From Neisseria sp. (GTDB lineage Bacteria; Pseudomonadota; Gammaproteobacteria; Burkholderiales; Neisseriaceae): a stretch of DNA of 33,810 nt. The stretch covers positions 1 to 33,810 of the forward strand of contig JAUNTY010000033.1 in the NCBI GenBank assembly GCA_030538415.1. The letters are read 5' to 3'. Below are positions 1-8,586 of the stretch, piece after piece. The translations under genes and the position numbers were made by a program. The first letter of the stretch is position 1; each line of letters starts with the position of its first letter. Under the pieces are notes generated by a model. The model was not told where the DNA came from. It made no database searches and saw only the letters and a program-made list of their open reading frames with translations.

Positions 1-11
1 CTGAACACATA

Positions 12-66
12 AAGGCCGTCTGAACATCATCTGCTGTGTTGCAGCAGATGATGTTCAGACGGCCTT
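12..66. terminator. Inverted-DUS hairpin, 25-bp perfect stem
   Basis: Bases 12-36 and 42-66 are perfect reverse complements around the loop TGTTG. Each arm begins or ends with a DNA uptake sequence, and the pairing continues 12 bp beyond the DUS into CATCATCTGCTG. It lies just beyond the stop codon of the gluP-like gene on the minus strand. Inverted DUS pairs commonly serve as transcription terminators in Neisseria. The stem is nearly symmetrical, so it could act in both directions. Confidence 0.8.
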
Positions 67-85
67 GCAAACAATCGGCATCCTA

Positions 86-1309
86 TCAGGCTGTCTGATC
101 AGCCTTGTGGCCTTTCACCGCGAAGAACAGGATGTAGACATAGCAGAGAGCCGATACCACAAACGACAGCAACAGACCGATGTTGTCGGCGGCAAAGCCC
201 TGCACCAGCGGCACAATCGCGCCACCCACAATCGCCGTACAAATCACGCCGGAAGCGGCGCTGGTGAACTTGCCCAAGCCCTTGGTCGCCAGCGAGAAAA
301 TAGTGGGGAACATGATGGAGTTGAAAAAACCGATGGCCAGCAGCGACCACATGGTCACCGCACCGCCGCCCGCCAGAATGGCCAGGGTAATCAGGGCGAT
401 GGCCATCACGGAATTAAAAGCCAGATATTTATTGGGTGCGATTTTGTTCATGACAGCAGAGCCGAGGAAGCGCCCCACCATCGCACCACCCCAATACAGC
501 GCCAGATATTTGGCACCGGTTGCATGGTCGAGGCCGGCGGTCACTTCCATCACGCTCACCAGCAGCGAGCCGATAGACACTTCCGCGCCTACATAGCAGA
601 AAATGCCCAGCGCACCCAGCACCAAATGCTTGTATTGCCACACGCTGGTTTTACCGTCGTGGTTGTGTTCGGTCTCGGCTTCGGCGATTTTACGCGCATC
701 CGGCAGCTTGATCATTTTCACGAATACCGCCAGCAGAATCAGCAGACCGGCCAAACCCAGATAAGGAATCTGCACCGACTGCACCTGCTCGGCCTTGCTC
801 ACCGCCTGGCTGGCATCAGCCAGAATCAGCGCGGAGCCCAACAGCGGCGCCACGGTGGTACCCAACGAGTTAAAAGCCTGCACCAGCGTCAGCGTGGCAG
901 ACTCTTTGCCCGGCTTGGCCAACAGGGTGACATACGGGTTGCCCGCCACTTGCAGCAGGGTCACGCCGGAAGCCAGAATAAACAGTGCGCCGAGGAAAAT
1001 CGGATAAGAAGCGCTGCCCGCGGCCGGATAAAACAGCAAACAGCCGACGGCGGTCAGCAGAAAGCCGCCGATGACGCCGTTTTTATAACCGAATTTTTCC
1101 ACCACTTTGCCCATCGGAATCGACATGATGGCGTAGGCGGTAAAGAAGCAGAACTGAACCAACATCGCCTGAAAATAAGTCAGGTCGAAAATGGCTTTCA
1201 GGTGGGGAATCAGAATGTCGTTCATGCAGGTAATGAAACCCATCATGAAAAACAGCGCGGTCAACACCGACAAGGCGGAGGTATTGTTTTGTTGTGATTG
1301 CGTAGACAT
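86..1309 (-). CDS. gluP: Glucose/galactose:H+ symporter, GluP/FucP-type MFS transporter
   Basis: Inner-membrane transporter of the fucose-galactose-glucose (FHS) branch of the major facilitator superfamily. It is expected to import glucose and/or galactose with a cation. The 407-residue product is almost entirely hydrophobic segments, consistent with 12 TM helices. Near the N-terminus it has the family signature GFITCMNDILIPHLKAIF, then a loop with GKVVEKFGYKNG between TM2 and TM3. The start at 1309 (MSTQSQQNNT) is preferred over an ATG at 1417 because AAGGA lies 8 bases upstream and the extra 36 residues resemble nothing. It lies next to a glucokinase/Entner-Doudoroff cluster, which supports glucose as substrate. 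It is separated from pgi by about 1 kb of repeats, so it is probably transcribed on its own. Sugar specificity cannot be read from sequence alone. Confidence 0.85.
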   Translation of the reverse strand: MSTQSQQNNTSALSVLTALFFMMGFITCMNDILIPHLKAIFDLTYFQAMLVQFCFFTAYAIMSIPMGKVVEKFGYKNGVIGGFLLTAVGCLLFYPAAGSASYPIFLGALFILASGVTLLQVAGNPYVTLLAKPGKESATLTLVQAFNSLGTTVAPLLGSALILADASQAVSKAEQVQSVQIPYLGLAGLLILLAVFVKMIKLPDARKIAEAETEHNHDGKTSVWQYKHLVLGALGIFCYVGAEVSIGSLLVSVMEVTAGLDHATGAKYLALYWGGAMVGRFLGSAVMNKIAPNKYLAFNSVMAIALITLAILAGGGAVTMWSLLAIGFFNSIMFPTIFSLATKGLGKFTSAASGVICTAIVGGAIVPLVQGFAADNIGLLLSFVVSALCYVYILFFAVKGHKADQTA

Positions 1310-1647
1310 TTTATTTGTCCTTAAACCATCTAAAAAATAATCTTGTAAAGCTGTGAAAAGCTTCAGGTTGAGGCTGAAGTTAACATGAGTTAAATCAGGT
1401 GAGGCATGATACTGCATATTCGGGATTCGTGCATCTTTTTAACTTTAAACAAGTTTTATCTATATCAATGATTATTGGATAAAACCATGTCCGGCCAGAT
1501 TTGTTTGGTAATAAACAAATTTTGCCTGTTTTTTTCAGACGGCCCGAATGGCAAACCTGAACGCTGCAGGTACAGCGTCCGCAGCCTGCTGCTTTACTGC
1601 CAGAGTTTCCTGACAGTAAACCGACAAAGCGGCAACCGGTTTGCTTT

Positions 1648-1720
1648 TATAGTCAGAGATGTAGCTTCTGATGCAAGGCGGCGAGCCAACGCCGTAGCAG
1701 AAGCTACATCTCCAACTATA
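1648..1720. repeat. 73-bp hairpin miniature element (short Correia-like)
   Basis: The element starts and ends with TATAG/CTATA. Its terminal arms pair over about 23 bp with two mismatches, and the centre contains GCAAGGCGGCGAGCCAACGC. Close relatives lie at 11599-11670 and 24050-24121 in this window. The centre resembles the conserved ACAAGGCG...AACGCCGTA core of Correia elements with most of the interior deleted. Its right end shares its TATA with the next element. Confidence 0.75.
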
Positions 1721-1769
1721 GTCGTTCCAATTTAGATTGAGACAAGGCAGCAAGCCGCAGGCAGTACAG

Positions 1770-2044
1770 AACGTGAGCTCGGGATAAGTATTTAAGATAT
1801 TCTTATTGTTTTCAAAAATGTATGCACTCCAACAGACAGAAAATCGCCAGATTTTCGTCATTCCCGCGCAGGCGGGAATCCAGAAGCCTGACATTTCCGC
1901 AATGTTTTCAAGGTTTCTGAAACCCGACGACTGGATTCCCGCCTGCGCGGGAATGACGAATCCTTACGGATTCTGCCTGCCTCAAGGAAAATATATTTCT
2001 GAAAACAATAAGAATATCTTAAATACTTATCCCGAACTCACGTT
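1770..2044. mobile_element. 275-bp miniature inverted-repeat element with 44-bp ends
   Basis: The ends 1770-1813 and 2001-2044 are inverted repeats matching at 43 of 44 positions, beginning AACGTGAG(C/T)TCGGGATAAG. The element is flanked on both sides by ACAG (1766-1769 and 2045-2048), consistent with a 4-bp target duplication. It has no transposase gene and would need one supplied in trans. I cannot tie it to a named Neisseria family. Its interior carries a NIME. Confidence 0.7.
1855..1959. repeat. NIME: two dRS3 repeats flanking an RS element
   Basis: Two 29-bp arms (1855-1883 and 1931-1959) are perfect inverted copies. Each contains the 20-bp dRS3 repeat, pattern ATTCCC-N8-GGGAAT, at 1860-1879 and 1935-1954. 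The 47 bases between them are the unique RS part. This is the classic Neisseria intergenic mosaic element unit. dRS3 is known in N. meningitidis as a target for filamentous prophage integration and a substrate for recombination. Confidence 0.85.
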
Positions 2045-2205
2045 ACAGATAGTACGGCAAGGCACAGCAACACTGTATCAATCTAAATTGGAACGGCTAT
2101 ATATGATCAGAAACATGGGCAGACAAGCAAAGCTACGCTTTGCACTGGGCACCCGTCTGCGCGGGCGCGACGGTTATTTTTTTGCAAAGGCCTTCGGCTA
2201 TAAAA

Positions 2206-2247
2206 AGGCCGTCTGAACACTCCATGCATGATGCGTTCAGACGGCCT
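2206..2247 (-). terminator. Inverted-DUS terminator after pgi
   Basis: AGGCCGTCTGAAC (2206-2218) pairs with GTTCAGACGGCCT (2235-2247) around a 16-base loop. On the minus strand it lies about 30 bases past the pgi stop codon and is followed by a TTTT run, so it is a plausible operon end. Confidence 0.75.
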
Positions 2248-2275
2248 CCGGGTTTCACCCGCTTTGGCGGCGCTA

Positions 2276-3943
2276 TTAACAGCCGTCGTCTTTGCCCTTG
2301 TCGCAGTTGGCGCTGCGGTAGAGGCGGATCAGGTGTTGGGTGGAGCTGTCGTGCTGCTGCACCTCAATCTCGCCGGTCAATTCGGCCAGAATGGTTTTCG
2401 CCAGCTGTTTGCCCAATTCCACGCCCCATTGGTCGAAGCTGTTGATGTCCCAAATCACGCCCTGCACAAAGGTTTTGTGTTCGTACATGGCAATCAGGCT
2501 GCCCATGTTGCGCGGGTTGATTTTGTTCATCAGAATCAGGTTGCTCGGGCGGTTGCCGGAGAAGGTTTTGTGCGGCACCAGCTCTTCGATACGCGCTTCA
2601 TCCATGTTTTGCGCGCGCAATTCCTGGCGCACTTCATCCGGGGTTTTGCCGCGCATGAAAGCTTCGGCCTGGGCAAACACATTGGCGAGCAGGATTTCAT
2701 GGTGGCCGGGCAGGTTGCTGCGTTTTTCCAGCGAGGCAATCAGGTCAATCGGGGTAATGTGGGTGCCTTGGTGCAGCAGTTGGAAAAATGCATGCTGACC
2801 GTTGATGCCGGTTTCGCCCCAGATAATCGGCGCGGTTTCGTGTTCGACTGCCTTGCCGTCGAGCGTGACCTGCTTACCGTTGCTTTCCATATCCAGCTGC
2901 TGGATAAATTTCGGCAGGCGGTGTAGGTGCTGATCATACGGGGCGATGATGTGGCTGCCGCCGCCGTAATAGTTGATGTACCACACGCCCACCATGCCGA
3001 GCAATACCGGCAGGTTTTCTTCCAGCGGCGCATTGATGAAATGCTGGTCCATCAGGTGGGCGCCGTTGAGCATTTCGATAAAGTTTTCTTCACCGAGATA
3101 GAGCATAATCGGCAGGCCGATGGCCGACCACAGGCTGTAGCGGCCGCCGACCCAGTCCCAGAATTCAAACATGTTGGCGGTGTCGATGCCGAAATCGGCC
3201 ACGGCTTTTTTATTGGTGGACACGGCCACGAAATGTTTGGCCACCGCCGATTCGTCATTGGCATGCTTGAGGAACCATTCGCGCGCGGTCAGGGCGTTGG
3301 TGAGGGTTTCTTGGGTCGTGAAGGTTTTCGAAGCCACCACAAACAGCGTGGTTTCCGGATGCACGCTGTCGAGCACGTCGCGCAGCTGCGAGCCGTCGAC
3401 GTTGGACACAAAATGCATTTTCAGGCGTGGATGGCCGAATGATTTGAGCGCGGTACACATCATCAGCGGGCCCAAATCGGAGCCGCCGATGCCGATATTG
3501 ACCACATCGGTAATCACCTGATTGGTATAGCCCAGCCAGTCGCCGCTGCGCACTTCGTGGGCGAATTCGCCCATACGGTGCAGCACGTGGTTCACTTTGG
3601 GCATCACGTCTTCGCCGTCGACCTGAATCGGCGCGTTGGTGCGGTTGCGCAAAGCCACATGCAACACGGCGCGGTTTTCGGTGGTGTTGATTTTTTCACC
3701 GCGAAACATCTGCTTCATGCGCTCGGGCAGGCCGGCTTCGCGCGCCAGCTTCATCAACAGCGCCAGCGTTTCGTCGGTGATGCGGTTTTTGGAATAATCC
3801 AGCTTCAGACCGCCCACTTCCACCCAATAGCGCTCGGCGCGGCCGGGATCCTGCTCAAACAACTCGCGCATGTGCTGGCTTTTGGTGGCATCGAAATGCT
3901 TCCACAACTCGCGCCAGGTCGGCAGGTCTTCTAAATGCTTCAT
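2276..3943 (-). CDS. pgi: Glucose-6-phosphate isomerase
   Basis: Cytoplasmic enzyme interconverting glucose-6-phosphate and fructose-6-phosphate. Its 555 residues match the usual bacterial length of about 550. Both family signatures are present: [12 protein letters not shown] (residues 265-276) and [10 protein letters not shown] near the C-terminus, whose Lys is catalytic. [19 protein letters not shown] (376-394) supplies the His of the active site, and GIGGSDLGP (151-159) lies in the sugar-phosphate binding part. The ATG overlaps the hexR stop codon in ATGA, and AGGAG stands eight bases ahead within the hexR tail, so the two are translationally coupled. It is the last gene of the zwf-pgl-glk-hexR-pgi run. 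In an organism relying on the Entner-Doudoroff route, Pgi mainly supplies fructose-6-phosphate for cell wall and capsule sugars or recycles it to glucose-6-phosphate. Confidence 0.97.
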   Translation of the reverse strand: MKHLEDLPTWRELWKHFDATKSQHMRELFEQDPGRAERYWVEVGGLKLDYSKNRITDETLALLMKLAREAGLPERMKQMFRGEKINTTENRAVLHVALRNRTNAPIQVDGEDVMPKVNHVLHRMGEFAHEVRSGDWLGYTNQVITDVVNIGIGGSDLGPLMMCTALKSFGHPRLKMHFVSNVDGSQLRDVLDSVHPETTLFVVASKTFTTQETLTNALTAREWFLKHANDESAVAKHFVAVSTNKKAVADFGIDTANMFEFWDWVGGRYSLWSAIGLPIMLYLGEENFIEMLNGAHLMDQHFINAPLEENLPVLLGMVGVWYINYYGGGSHIIAPYDQHLHRLPKFIQQLDMESNGKQVTLDGKAVEHETAPIIWGETGINGQHAFFQLLHQGTHITPIDLIASLEKRSNLPGHHEILLANVFAQAEAFMRGKTPDEVRQELRAQNMDEARIEELVPHKTFSGNRPSNLILMNKINPRNMGSLIAMYEHKTFVQGVIWDINSFDQWGVELGKQLAKTILAELTGEIEVQQHDSSTQHLIRLYRSANCDKGKDDGC

Positions 3944-4800
3944 GCTTCATGCTCCTTTTCATGTTCTATGCGTTTGTTGTGGATGCTGCGCTTGCCTTTT
4001 TCCAGTTGCAGGCTGGCGGTTTCCCCCAGGCGCAGAGCCAGGCCGATGGCCAGAATATCGATAACCACCAGCTGCAGCAGGCGCGACACCATCGGCGTGT
4101 AAAGTTCGCTGTCTTCCTGCGCCGCCACGCTCAACACGCAGTCGGCCAATTGCGCCAACGGAGAATCTACGCGGGTCACGGCAATCACGGAAGCGCCGTT
4201 TTCCTTGGCGATGCTCACCGCATCGAGCACTTCGATGGAGGAGCCGGAATTGGAAATCACCACCAACACGTCTTGATTGCTCAACACGGAAGCGGCCATC
4301 AGCTGGATATGCGTATCCACATACGCCACGGTCGAAATACCGAAGCGGAAAAATTTGTGTTGCGCGTCCTGCGCCACGATGCCGGAGTTGCCGACGCCGT
4401 AAAACTCGATGCGGCGGGCATGGGTGAGCATGGCGATGGCGTTTTCCAAATCGGTTTCTTTCAGATAACGCCGCGCGCCGAGAATCGAAGCTGCGGTGTT
4501 GCCCAACACTTTTTCGGTCACGCTGGCCATGTCATCGTCGGCGTTCAATTCCGCATGCACATAAGGCATGCCCTCGTGGCCGATGCTGGCCGACAAGGCC
4601 AGCTTGAATTCCGGCAAGCCCTTATAACCCAAGCTGCGGCAGAAACGGATAACGGTCGGCTGGCTCACGGAAGCATGCTCGGCGATTTCGGCCACGGCGG
4701 CGTGTACAAACCATTTCGGCTCGGCCAACGCGCACTCTGCCACTTTACGCTCTGCACCTGACAAATTGGTTAAAGATTCACTGATTTTACTTAACATCAT
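3940..4800 (-). CDS. hexR: HexR-type transcriptional regulator (RpiR family)
   Basis: DNA-binding regulator with an N-terminal RpiR helix-turn-helix (about residues 1-75; [19 protein letters not shown]) and a C-terminal SIS phosphosugar-binding domain (about 115-255; [31 protein letters not shown]). In Proteobacteria HexR represses zwf, edd and eda and is released by the Entner-Doudoroff intermediate KDPG. The 286-residue product from 4800 has AGGGA five bases upstream. An ATG at 4833 would add 11 residues but lacks a good ribosome binding site. The gene sits inside the operon it is predicted to control and overlaps pgi by 4 bases. Candidate operators are listed upstream of edd. Assignment as HexR rather than another RpiR member rests on close resemblance to the enteric protein and on gene context. 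Confidence 0.92.
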   Translation of the reverse strand: MMLSKISESLTNLSGAERKVAECALAEPKWFVHAAVAEIAEHASVSQPTVIRFCRSLGYKGLPEFKLALSASIGHEGMPYVHAELNADDDMASVTEKVLGNTAASILGARRYLKETDLENAIAMLTHARRIEFYGVGNSGIVAQDAQHKFFRFGISTVAYVDTHIQLMAASVLSNQDVLVVISNSGSSIEVLDAVSIAKENGASVIAVTRVDSPLAQLADCVLSVAAQEDSELYTPMVSRLLQLVVIDILAIGLALRLGETASLQLEKGKRSIHNKRIEHEKEHEA

Positions 4801-4870
4801 GTCATTCCCTAATGTATTGTTCTTACGAACCAACGGTTACGGCTGCGTATGGTTTTCAGACGGCCTGAAA

Positions 4871-4925
4871 TATAGTCAGGGAACAAGGCGGGCGAATGCC
4901 GTATCGTTCTTTAATCTACTGTATA
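4871..4925. repeat. Possible internally deleted Correia remnant
   Basis: This 55-bp stretch starts TATAGTCAGGGAACAAGGCG and ends TATA. ACAAGGCG and GCCGTATCG are Correia core words, but the ends pair poorly. It lies between two opposed DUS copies (about 4854-4865 and 4939-4949), upstream of hexR and downstream of glk. This is a weak call. Confidence 0.4.
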
Positions 4926-4991
4926 TTTCAGATTGAGAGGCCGTCTGAACGCTTGCAGCCTGAGAGTCTCCATATTCTCTGATTGCAGTAT

Positions 4992-5015
4992 GAAGCCCGG
5001 GCCTTCCCGGGCTTC
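4992..5015 (-). terminator. GC-rich hairpin after glk
   Basis: GAAGCCCGGG and CCCGGGCTTC form a perfect 10-bp stem around CCTT, five bases past the glk stop codon. No T-run follows on the minus strand, so it may pause transcription or protect mRNA rather than terminate fully. That would let transcription continue into hexR-pgi. Confidence 0.5.
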
Positions 5016-5019
5016 CCGG

Positions 5020-6057
5020 TCAGGCTTTGCTTTTGGCGGCGGCTTTGCTGTCTGCAGCCGCTTCCGGAGCGGGCAGGACGCCCAAATGGTTTTCCAGCGC
5101 CACGGCGGCACCGTTGATGCCGGGATATTTGCTCAATACGATATACACCGGAATCGCTGCCAGATAGGCATCGAAGCGCCCCTTGTTTTCAAAGCGGTTG
5201 CGAAACGGCGAGCTTTTAAAGTAATCGATGAAGCGCGGAATGATGCCGCCGCAAAGATACACGCCGCCGCTGGCGCCCAAGGTAAGCGCCAGATTGGAAG
5301 ACACCGTGCCCAACATGGCGCAGAAAATGTCCAGCGTCAGGCGGCACAGCGGCGACGTGCCGCTGAGCGCACGATCGCTGATTTCAGCCGGAGTAAGCTT
5401 CTGCCGTTTGATGCCTTCGCGCGCCGACAGCGCTTCGTGAATCAGCGACAAACCCGCGCCGCTCAAAAAGCGTTCGGCAGAAACGTGGCCGTATTTTTTC
5501 TTGGCGTATTGCCAAATCATGATTTCGGCATCGTCAAACGGCGCAAAGCTGACATGGCCGCCCTCGCCCGCCAGCGGCACCCAACCGGATTTGCTCGGAA
5601 TCAGGCCGCTTACGCCCAAGCCGGTGCCCGGACCAATGACGGCTTTGGGCGCATCTTCCACTTTTTTGAAGCCGCCGATCTGCACCAGCTCTTCTTTGGG
5701 CATGCGGGTAATCGCCAGCGCCTGTGCGGTGAAATCATTGAGCAGAATCAGCGTTTCCAGCCCGAGCGACTGGCGGGTGGTTTCGATGGAAAACGCCCAG
5801 TGGTGGTTGGTCATCTGCACCCAGTCGCCCAGAATCGGATTGGCAATCGCGATGGCGGCATGGCTGATTTCGGGGTCGCCTGCGCGCTTGAAGTATTCGC
5901 GCGCGGCATCAACGATGGTGTCGTAGTCGTTACACGGCAGCACTTCCACTTTTTCGATTTTGCCGGGCGCGGTTTCCAGCGCAAAGCGGGCATTGGTGCC
6001 GCCGATGTCGGCCACCAGGCGCGGCCAGTTGACGATTTCATTTTGCGTAGTGGACAT
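5020..6057 (-). CDS. glk: Glucokinase
   Basis: ATP-dependent phosphorylation of glucose to glucose-6-phosphate in the cytoplasm. The 345-residue product belongs to the Glk (ROK-unrelated) bacterial glucokinase family. The phosphate-binding motif [13 protein letters not shown] lies at residues 15-27, [11 protein letters not shown] follows in the middle, and [12 protein letters not shown] carries the catalytic Asp region. The last 20 or so residues are Ala/Lys/Ser-rich and extend past the usual family length of about 320. The start codon lies inside pgl, giving a 20-base overlap, with AAGGT seven or eight bases upstream. Import through GluP and phosphorylation by Glk replace a phosphotransferase system for glucose here. 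Confidence 0.96.
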   Translation of the reverse strand: MSTTQNEIVNWPRLVADIGGTNARFALETAPGKIEKVEVLPCNDYDTIVDAAREYFKRAGDPEISHAAIAIANPILGDWVQMTNHHWAFSIETTRQSLGLETLILLNDFTAQALAITRMPKEELVQIGGFKKVEDAPKAVIGPGTGLGVSGLIPSKSGWVPLAGEGGHVSFAPFDDAEIMIWQYAKKKYGHVSAERFLSGAGLSLIHEALSAREGIKRQKLTPAEISDRALSGTSPLCRLTLDIFCAMLGTVSSNLALTLGASGGVYLCGGIIPRFIDYFKSSPFRNRFENKGRFDAYLAAIPVYIVLSKYPGINGAAVALENHLGVLPAPEAAADSKAAAKSKA

Positions 6058-6736
6058 GGCAGTTTACCTTTTGCTGATTAATCACATAGCTGACGGGGAA
6101 AGTTTTGCTGAAACCTTTGGCGGCTTCGTCAAACACTTTTTTCTTTTCGTCGCCCTGAATCGCCAGAAACACGGCAGGCGTATTCAAAATCGCCGCCAGC
6201 GTCATGGAAATGCGCTCATGCGGCGCGGTCACCGGCGTGGTGTGCAGCAGCGGCACGTCATTGGCCAAATCCAGTCCTTTGTCGAGCTGCGGCGCCTGCG
6301 GAAACAGCGAAGCGGTGTGGCCGTCGCCGCCCATGCCGAGCACCAGCGCGTCGGGTTGGCGGAAATGCTTCAGCGCGCTTGCCACGGCGGCATCGGGCGC
6401 CAAATCGGCTTCGGCGGCGCCCTCTTCCACCATCGGAATCCAGCTTGCCGCCGCCGCCTTGTTTTGCAGCAGATGGTCGCGCACGAGGCCGGTGTTGCTG
6501 TCGGCATGCTCCAGCGGCACGATGCGCTCGTCTACCAGCGTGAGGCCGATGTTTGCCCAGTCCAAATCTTTTTGCGACAGGGCTTCGAAAAAGGCGATGG
6601 GCGAGCGGCCGCCGGACACGGCCAGCACGGCGCTGCCTTTTTTGTCCAATGCGGTTTGCAGCGCCGCGGCCACCGCATCGGCCAGCGCAGCCGCCGAATC
6701 GGCGGCATTTTCATGAAGATGCCATTGAAAGCTCAT
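6038..6736 (-). CDS. pgl: 6-phosphogluconolactonase
   Basis: Hydrolyses 6-phosphogluconolactone to 6-phosphogluconate, the step between Zwf and Edd. The 232 residues match the DevB/Pgl family length. [15 protein letters not shown] (residues 40-54) is the sugar-phosphate isomerase-like signature, [15 protein letters not shown] follows, and [15 protein letters not shown] carries the catalytic His. The start at 6736 has AGGAA seven bases upstream. The 3' end overlaps glk by 20 bases, showing tight operon organisation. The 101 bases to zwf contain an inverted DUS hairpin. Confidence 0.96.
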   Translation of the reverse strand: MSFQWHLHENAADSAAALADAVAAALQTALDKKGSAVLAVSGGRSPIAFFEALSQKDLDWANIGLTLVDERIVPLEHADSNTGLVRDHLLQNKAAAASWIPMVEEGAAEADLAPDAAVASALKHFRQPDALVLGMGGDGHTASLFPQAPQLDKGLDLANDVPLLHTTPVTAPHERISMTLAAILNTPAVFLAIQGDEKKKVFDEAAKGFSKTFPVSYVINQQKVNCHVHYAK

Positions 6737-6765
6737 AATCGGTTCCTTGAAACAGTATTCTTTTT

Positions 6766-6813
6766 TTTCAGACGGCCTGAATCACTGTGATTCAGTTTAA
6801 AGGCCGTCTGAAA
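6766..6813. terminator. Inverted-DUS hairpin between zwf and pgl
   Basis: TTTCAGACGGCCT (6766-6778) and AGGCCGTCTGAAA (6801-6813) are inverted DUS copies. Between and overlapping them, CTGAATCAC and GTGATTCAG (6777-6795) form a second perfect hairpin. The two structures cannot fully form together. On the minus strand the stem is followed by A-residues rather than T-residues, so complete termination before pgl is doubtful. A partial block between zwf and the rest of the operon is possible. Confidence 0.55.
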
Positions 6814-6837
6814 GCATAGCGGTATCGCACCGGCTGT

Positions 6838-8301
6838 TTATTGCTCTTCGTGCCATCTGTCGCCGTTGCGCGCCAAAAGTTCTTGCGCGGCTTTCGGCCC
6901 CCAGCTGTCGGCAGCATATTCATAAGGCGGCATCGGCGAGCTTGCCCAGGTTTCCATAATCGGCATCACCCATTCCCATGCGGCTTCGAGCTCGTCGCGG
7001 CGGTTGAACAAAGCCAGTTTGCCGTTGATCACATCCAGCAGCAGGCGCTCGTAAGCTTCGGCGCGACGGCCTTCGATGGCCTTACCCATGTCTACGCTCA
7101 ATGCGGTGGTTTCGACGCAATTGCCTGCGCCGGGCGTTTTCACCTGGGTGTAGAGGCGGATGGATTCGGTGGGTTGCAGCTCGATGACCAGGCGGTTGGG
7201 TTCGGCGCTGCTGCAATCGTAAAGGTGGCTTTCCAGCTCGCGGAAATTCAACACGATTTCAGCCACTTTACCGGCCATGCGTTTGCCGGTGCGCAGGTAG
7301 AAAGGCACGCCCGCCCAGCGCTCGTTGTCGATTTCGGCCTTGATGGCTACATAGGTTTCGGTGTGGCTGTCGGCAGGCACATGCGATTCCTGCAGATAGC
7401 CGTTGAGCGCTTTGCCGTCTTTCTCACCGGCGCTGTATTGGCCGCGCACCACGTTCAGATCGACATCGCCCGGGGCAAACGGCTTGAGCGATTTGATGAC
7501 TTTCAGCTTCTCGTCGCGCACATCGTCGGCGCTGAGGCTGGCCGGTTTTTCCATGGCCGTCATGCACAGCATCTGCATCAGATGGTTTTGCACCATGTCG
7601 CGCAGCGCGCCGGTGATGTCGTAAAACTCGCCGCGCTCTTCCACGCCCAGTTGTTCGGCGATGGTCAGCTGCACGCTTTTCACGTATTTCCTGTTCCACA
7701 AAGGCTCGAACATCACGTTGGCGAAACGCAGCGCCAGCAGGTTTTGCAGCGCTTCCTTGCCCAGATAGTGGTCGATGCGGTAAATCTGCTCTTCTTTATA
7801 AAACGCGCCCACGGCGGCATTGATTTCCTGCGAAGAGGCAAGATCGGTGCCGAGCGGCTTTTCCAGCACCACGCGCACTTTGTCGTTATTGAGGCCGATG
7901 GCGGCGAGGTTTTCGCAAATCGGGGTGAAGAATTTCGGCGCGGTGGAAAGATACACCACCACATTATCGGTGTCTTTGCGGCCGTTGACGGCTTCACCCA
8001 GCGCGATAAAGCTTTCCGGCACGGTAGCGTCGACGGTCAGGTAATGGATGCGCTTGATGAAGGATTGCCACAACTCACCGCTATAATTGGTTTTCACGTG
8101 GATTTTGGAGTCGCTTGCCACTTTCTGCAAAAATTCTTCGGTAGAGAGCCGGCTGCGGCTCACGCCCAGAATGCGGCCTTCGGGATGCAGCAGCCCGGCT
8201 GCGTGCGCCTGATACAGGCAGGGCAGCAGCTTGCGCATGGCCAAATCGCCGGTAGCACCAAACAGCACCAAATCAAAATTTGTTTGCGTATTCATTTGCA
8301 T
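6838..8301 (-). CDS. zwf: Glucose-6-phosphate 1-dehydrogenase
   Basis: Oxidises glucose-6-phosphate to 6-phosphogluconolactone with NADP+ (or NAD+), the entry to the Entner-Doudoroff and oxidative pentose phosphate routes. Its 487 residues equal the normal bacterial length. It has the nucleotide-binding GATGDLA (residues 15-21), EKPLG (147-151) and the active-site signature RIDHYLGKE (175-183) with catalytic His178 and Lys182. Two ATGs at 8301 and 8295 are equally possible starts, as neither has a strong ribosome binding site. It is the first gene of the minus-strand operon and is divergent from edd across 378 bases, so the two sides can be controlled together. Confidence 0.97.
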   Translation of the reverse strand: MQMNTQTNFDLVLFGATGDLAMRKLLPCLYQAHAAGLLHPEGRILGVSRSRLSTEEFLQKVASDSKIHVKTNYSGELWQSFIKRIHYLTVDATVPESFIALGEAVNGRKDTDNVVVYLSTAPKFFTPICENLAAIGLNNDKVRVVLEKPLGTDLASSQEINAAVGAFYKEEQIYRIDHYLGKEALQNLLALRFANVMFEPLWNRKYVKSVQLTIAEQLGVEERGEFYDITGALRDMVQNHLMQMLCMTAMEKPASLSADDVRDEKLKVIKSLKPFAPGDVDLNVVRGQYSAGEKDGKALNGYLQESHVPADSHTETYVAIKAEIDNERWAGVPFYLRTGKRMAGKVAEIVLNFRELESHLYDCSSAEPNRLVIELQPTESIRLYTQVKTPGAGNCVETTALSVDMGKAIEGRRAEAYERLLLDVINGKLALFNRRDELEAAWEWVMPIMETWASSPMPPYEYAADSWGPKAAQELLARNGDRWHEEQ

Positions 8302-8540
8302 TGTCTTTCATCAAAGAAGGTTGTAATACGATGTAAAAATTCTTGCAGCCAATCAAATATGAGACTCTATTTTAATATAAGTTACAAATACTTAACCAAA
8401 AATTCCGTATAATCGAAAACAGCAATTGCAGCTCTTGCTAAATTAGTAGCAATCCTACACGGCACTACAGCTTTTGTCTATGTTGTTTTCCGTAAAATAT
8501 TTGACTTAGGTAAACACTCAGTCATTTTTCGGTGCTATGA

Positions 8541-8555
8541 TGTTACAAAATTACA
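8541..8555. promoter_or_regulatory. Candidate HexR operator 1
   Basis: TGTTACAAAATTACA agrees with 13 of 15 positions of the HexR consensus TGTARTWWWAYTACA, as I recall it for gamma- and beta-proteobacteria. It lies 47 bases upstream of operator 2, in the region shared by zwf and edd. A hexR gene is in the same locus. This is an inference from pattern only. Confidence 0.5.
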
Positions 8556-8586
8556 AAACAAACTTTGACCTGGTTCAAAAGTTGTA

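Larger units (their letters stand above)
1717..2101. repeat. Correia-like element (CREE) interrupted by a second element
   Basis: The terminal inverted repeats are TATAGTCGTTCCAATTTAGA and its near match at the right end (TATAG versus TATAGC). Inside are Correia core blocks: GACAAGGCAGCAAGCCGCAG on the left and ACAGATAGTACGGCAAGG on the right. Joining bases 1717-1769 to 2049-2101 restores a continuous Correia core reading GCAGTACAGATAGTACGG, so bases 1770-2048 look like a later insertion plus target duplication. Confidence 0.75.
1310..2275. other. Intergenic repeat mosaic between gluP and pgi
   Basis: About 966 bases without a convincing gene. From left to right it holds the gluP leader (1310-1480), a single DUS-like site (about 1534-1546), a 73-bp hairpin element (1648-1720) and a 385-bp Correia-like element (1717-2101). 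That element is interrupted by a 275-bp inverted-repeat element carrying a NIME. Then come about 100 unremarkable bases and the pgi terminator. Open frames crossing it on both strands are by-products of the palindromes and carry no recognisable protein. Confidence 0.75.

Noticed and set aside
1535-2216. Several 86-136 codon frames on both strands in the repeat region
   Set aside because: They cross DUS, Correia and dRS3 palindromes, start in one element and end in another, and have no ribosome binding sites.
4813-4827. HexR-like 15-mer upstream of hexR
   Set aside because: Only 11 of 15 positions fit and the outer half is wrong, so autoregulation through this site is not supported.
6841-8412. 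A 523-codon open frame on the + strand opposite zwf
   Set aside because: It is exactly antisense to G6PDH and has no recognisable motif; the codon bias of zwf explains the lack of stops. The same holds for long frames opposite leuA (14109-15407) and glgX (25926-27482).
8561-8583. Palindrome AACTTTGA/TCAAAAGTT as a possible FNR or CRP site
   Set aside because: It lacks the TTGAT-N4-ATCAA and TGTGA-N6-TCACA patterns and has unequal arms. It was left as an unnamed palindrome in the control region.
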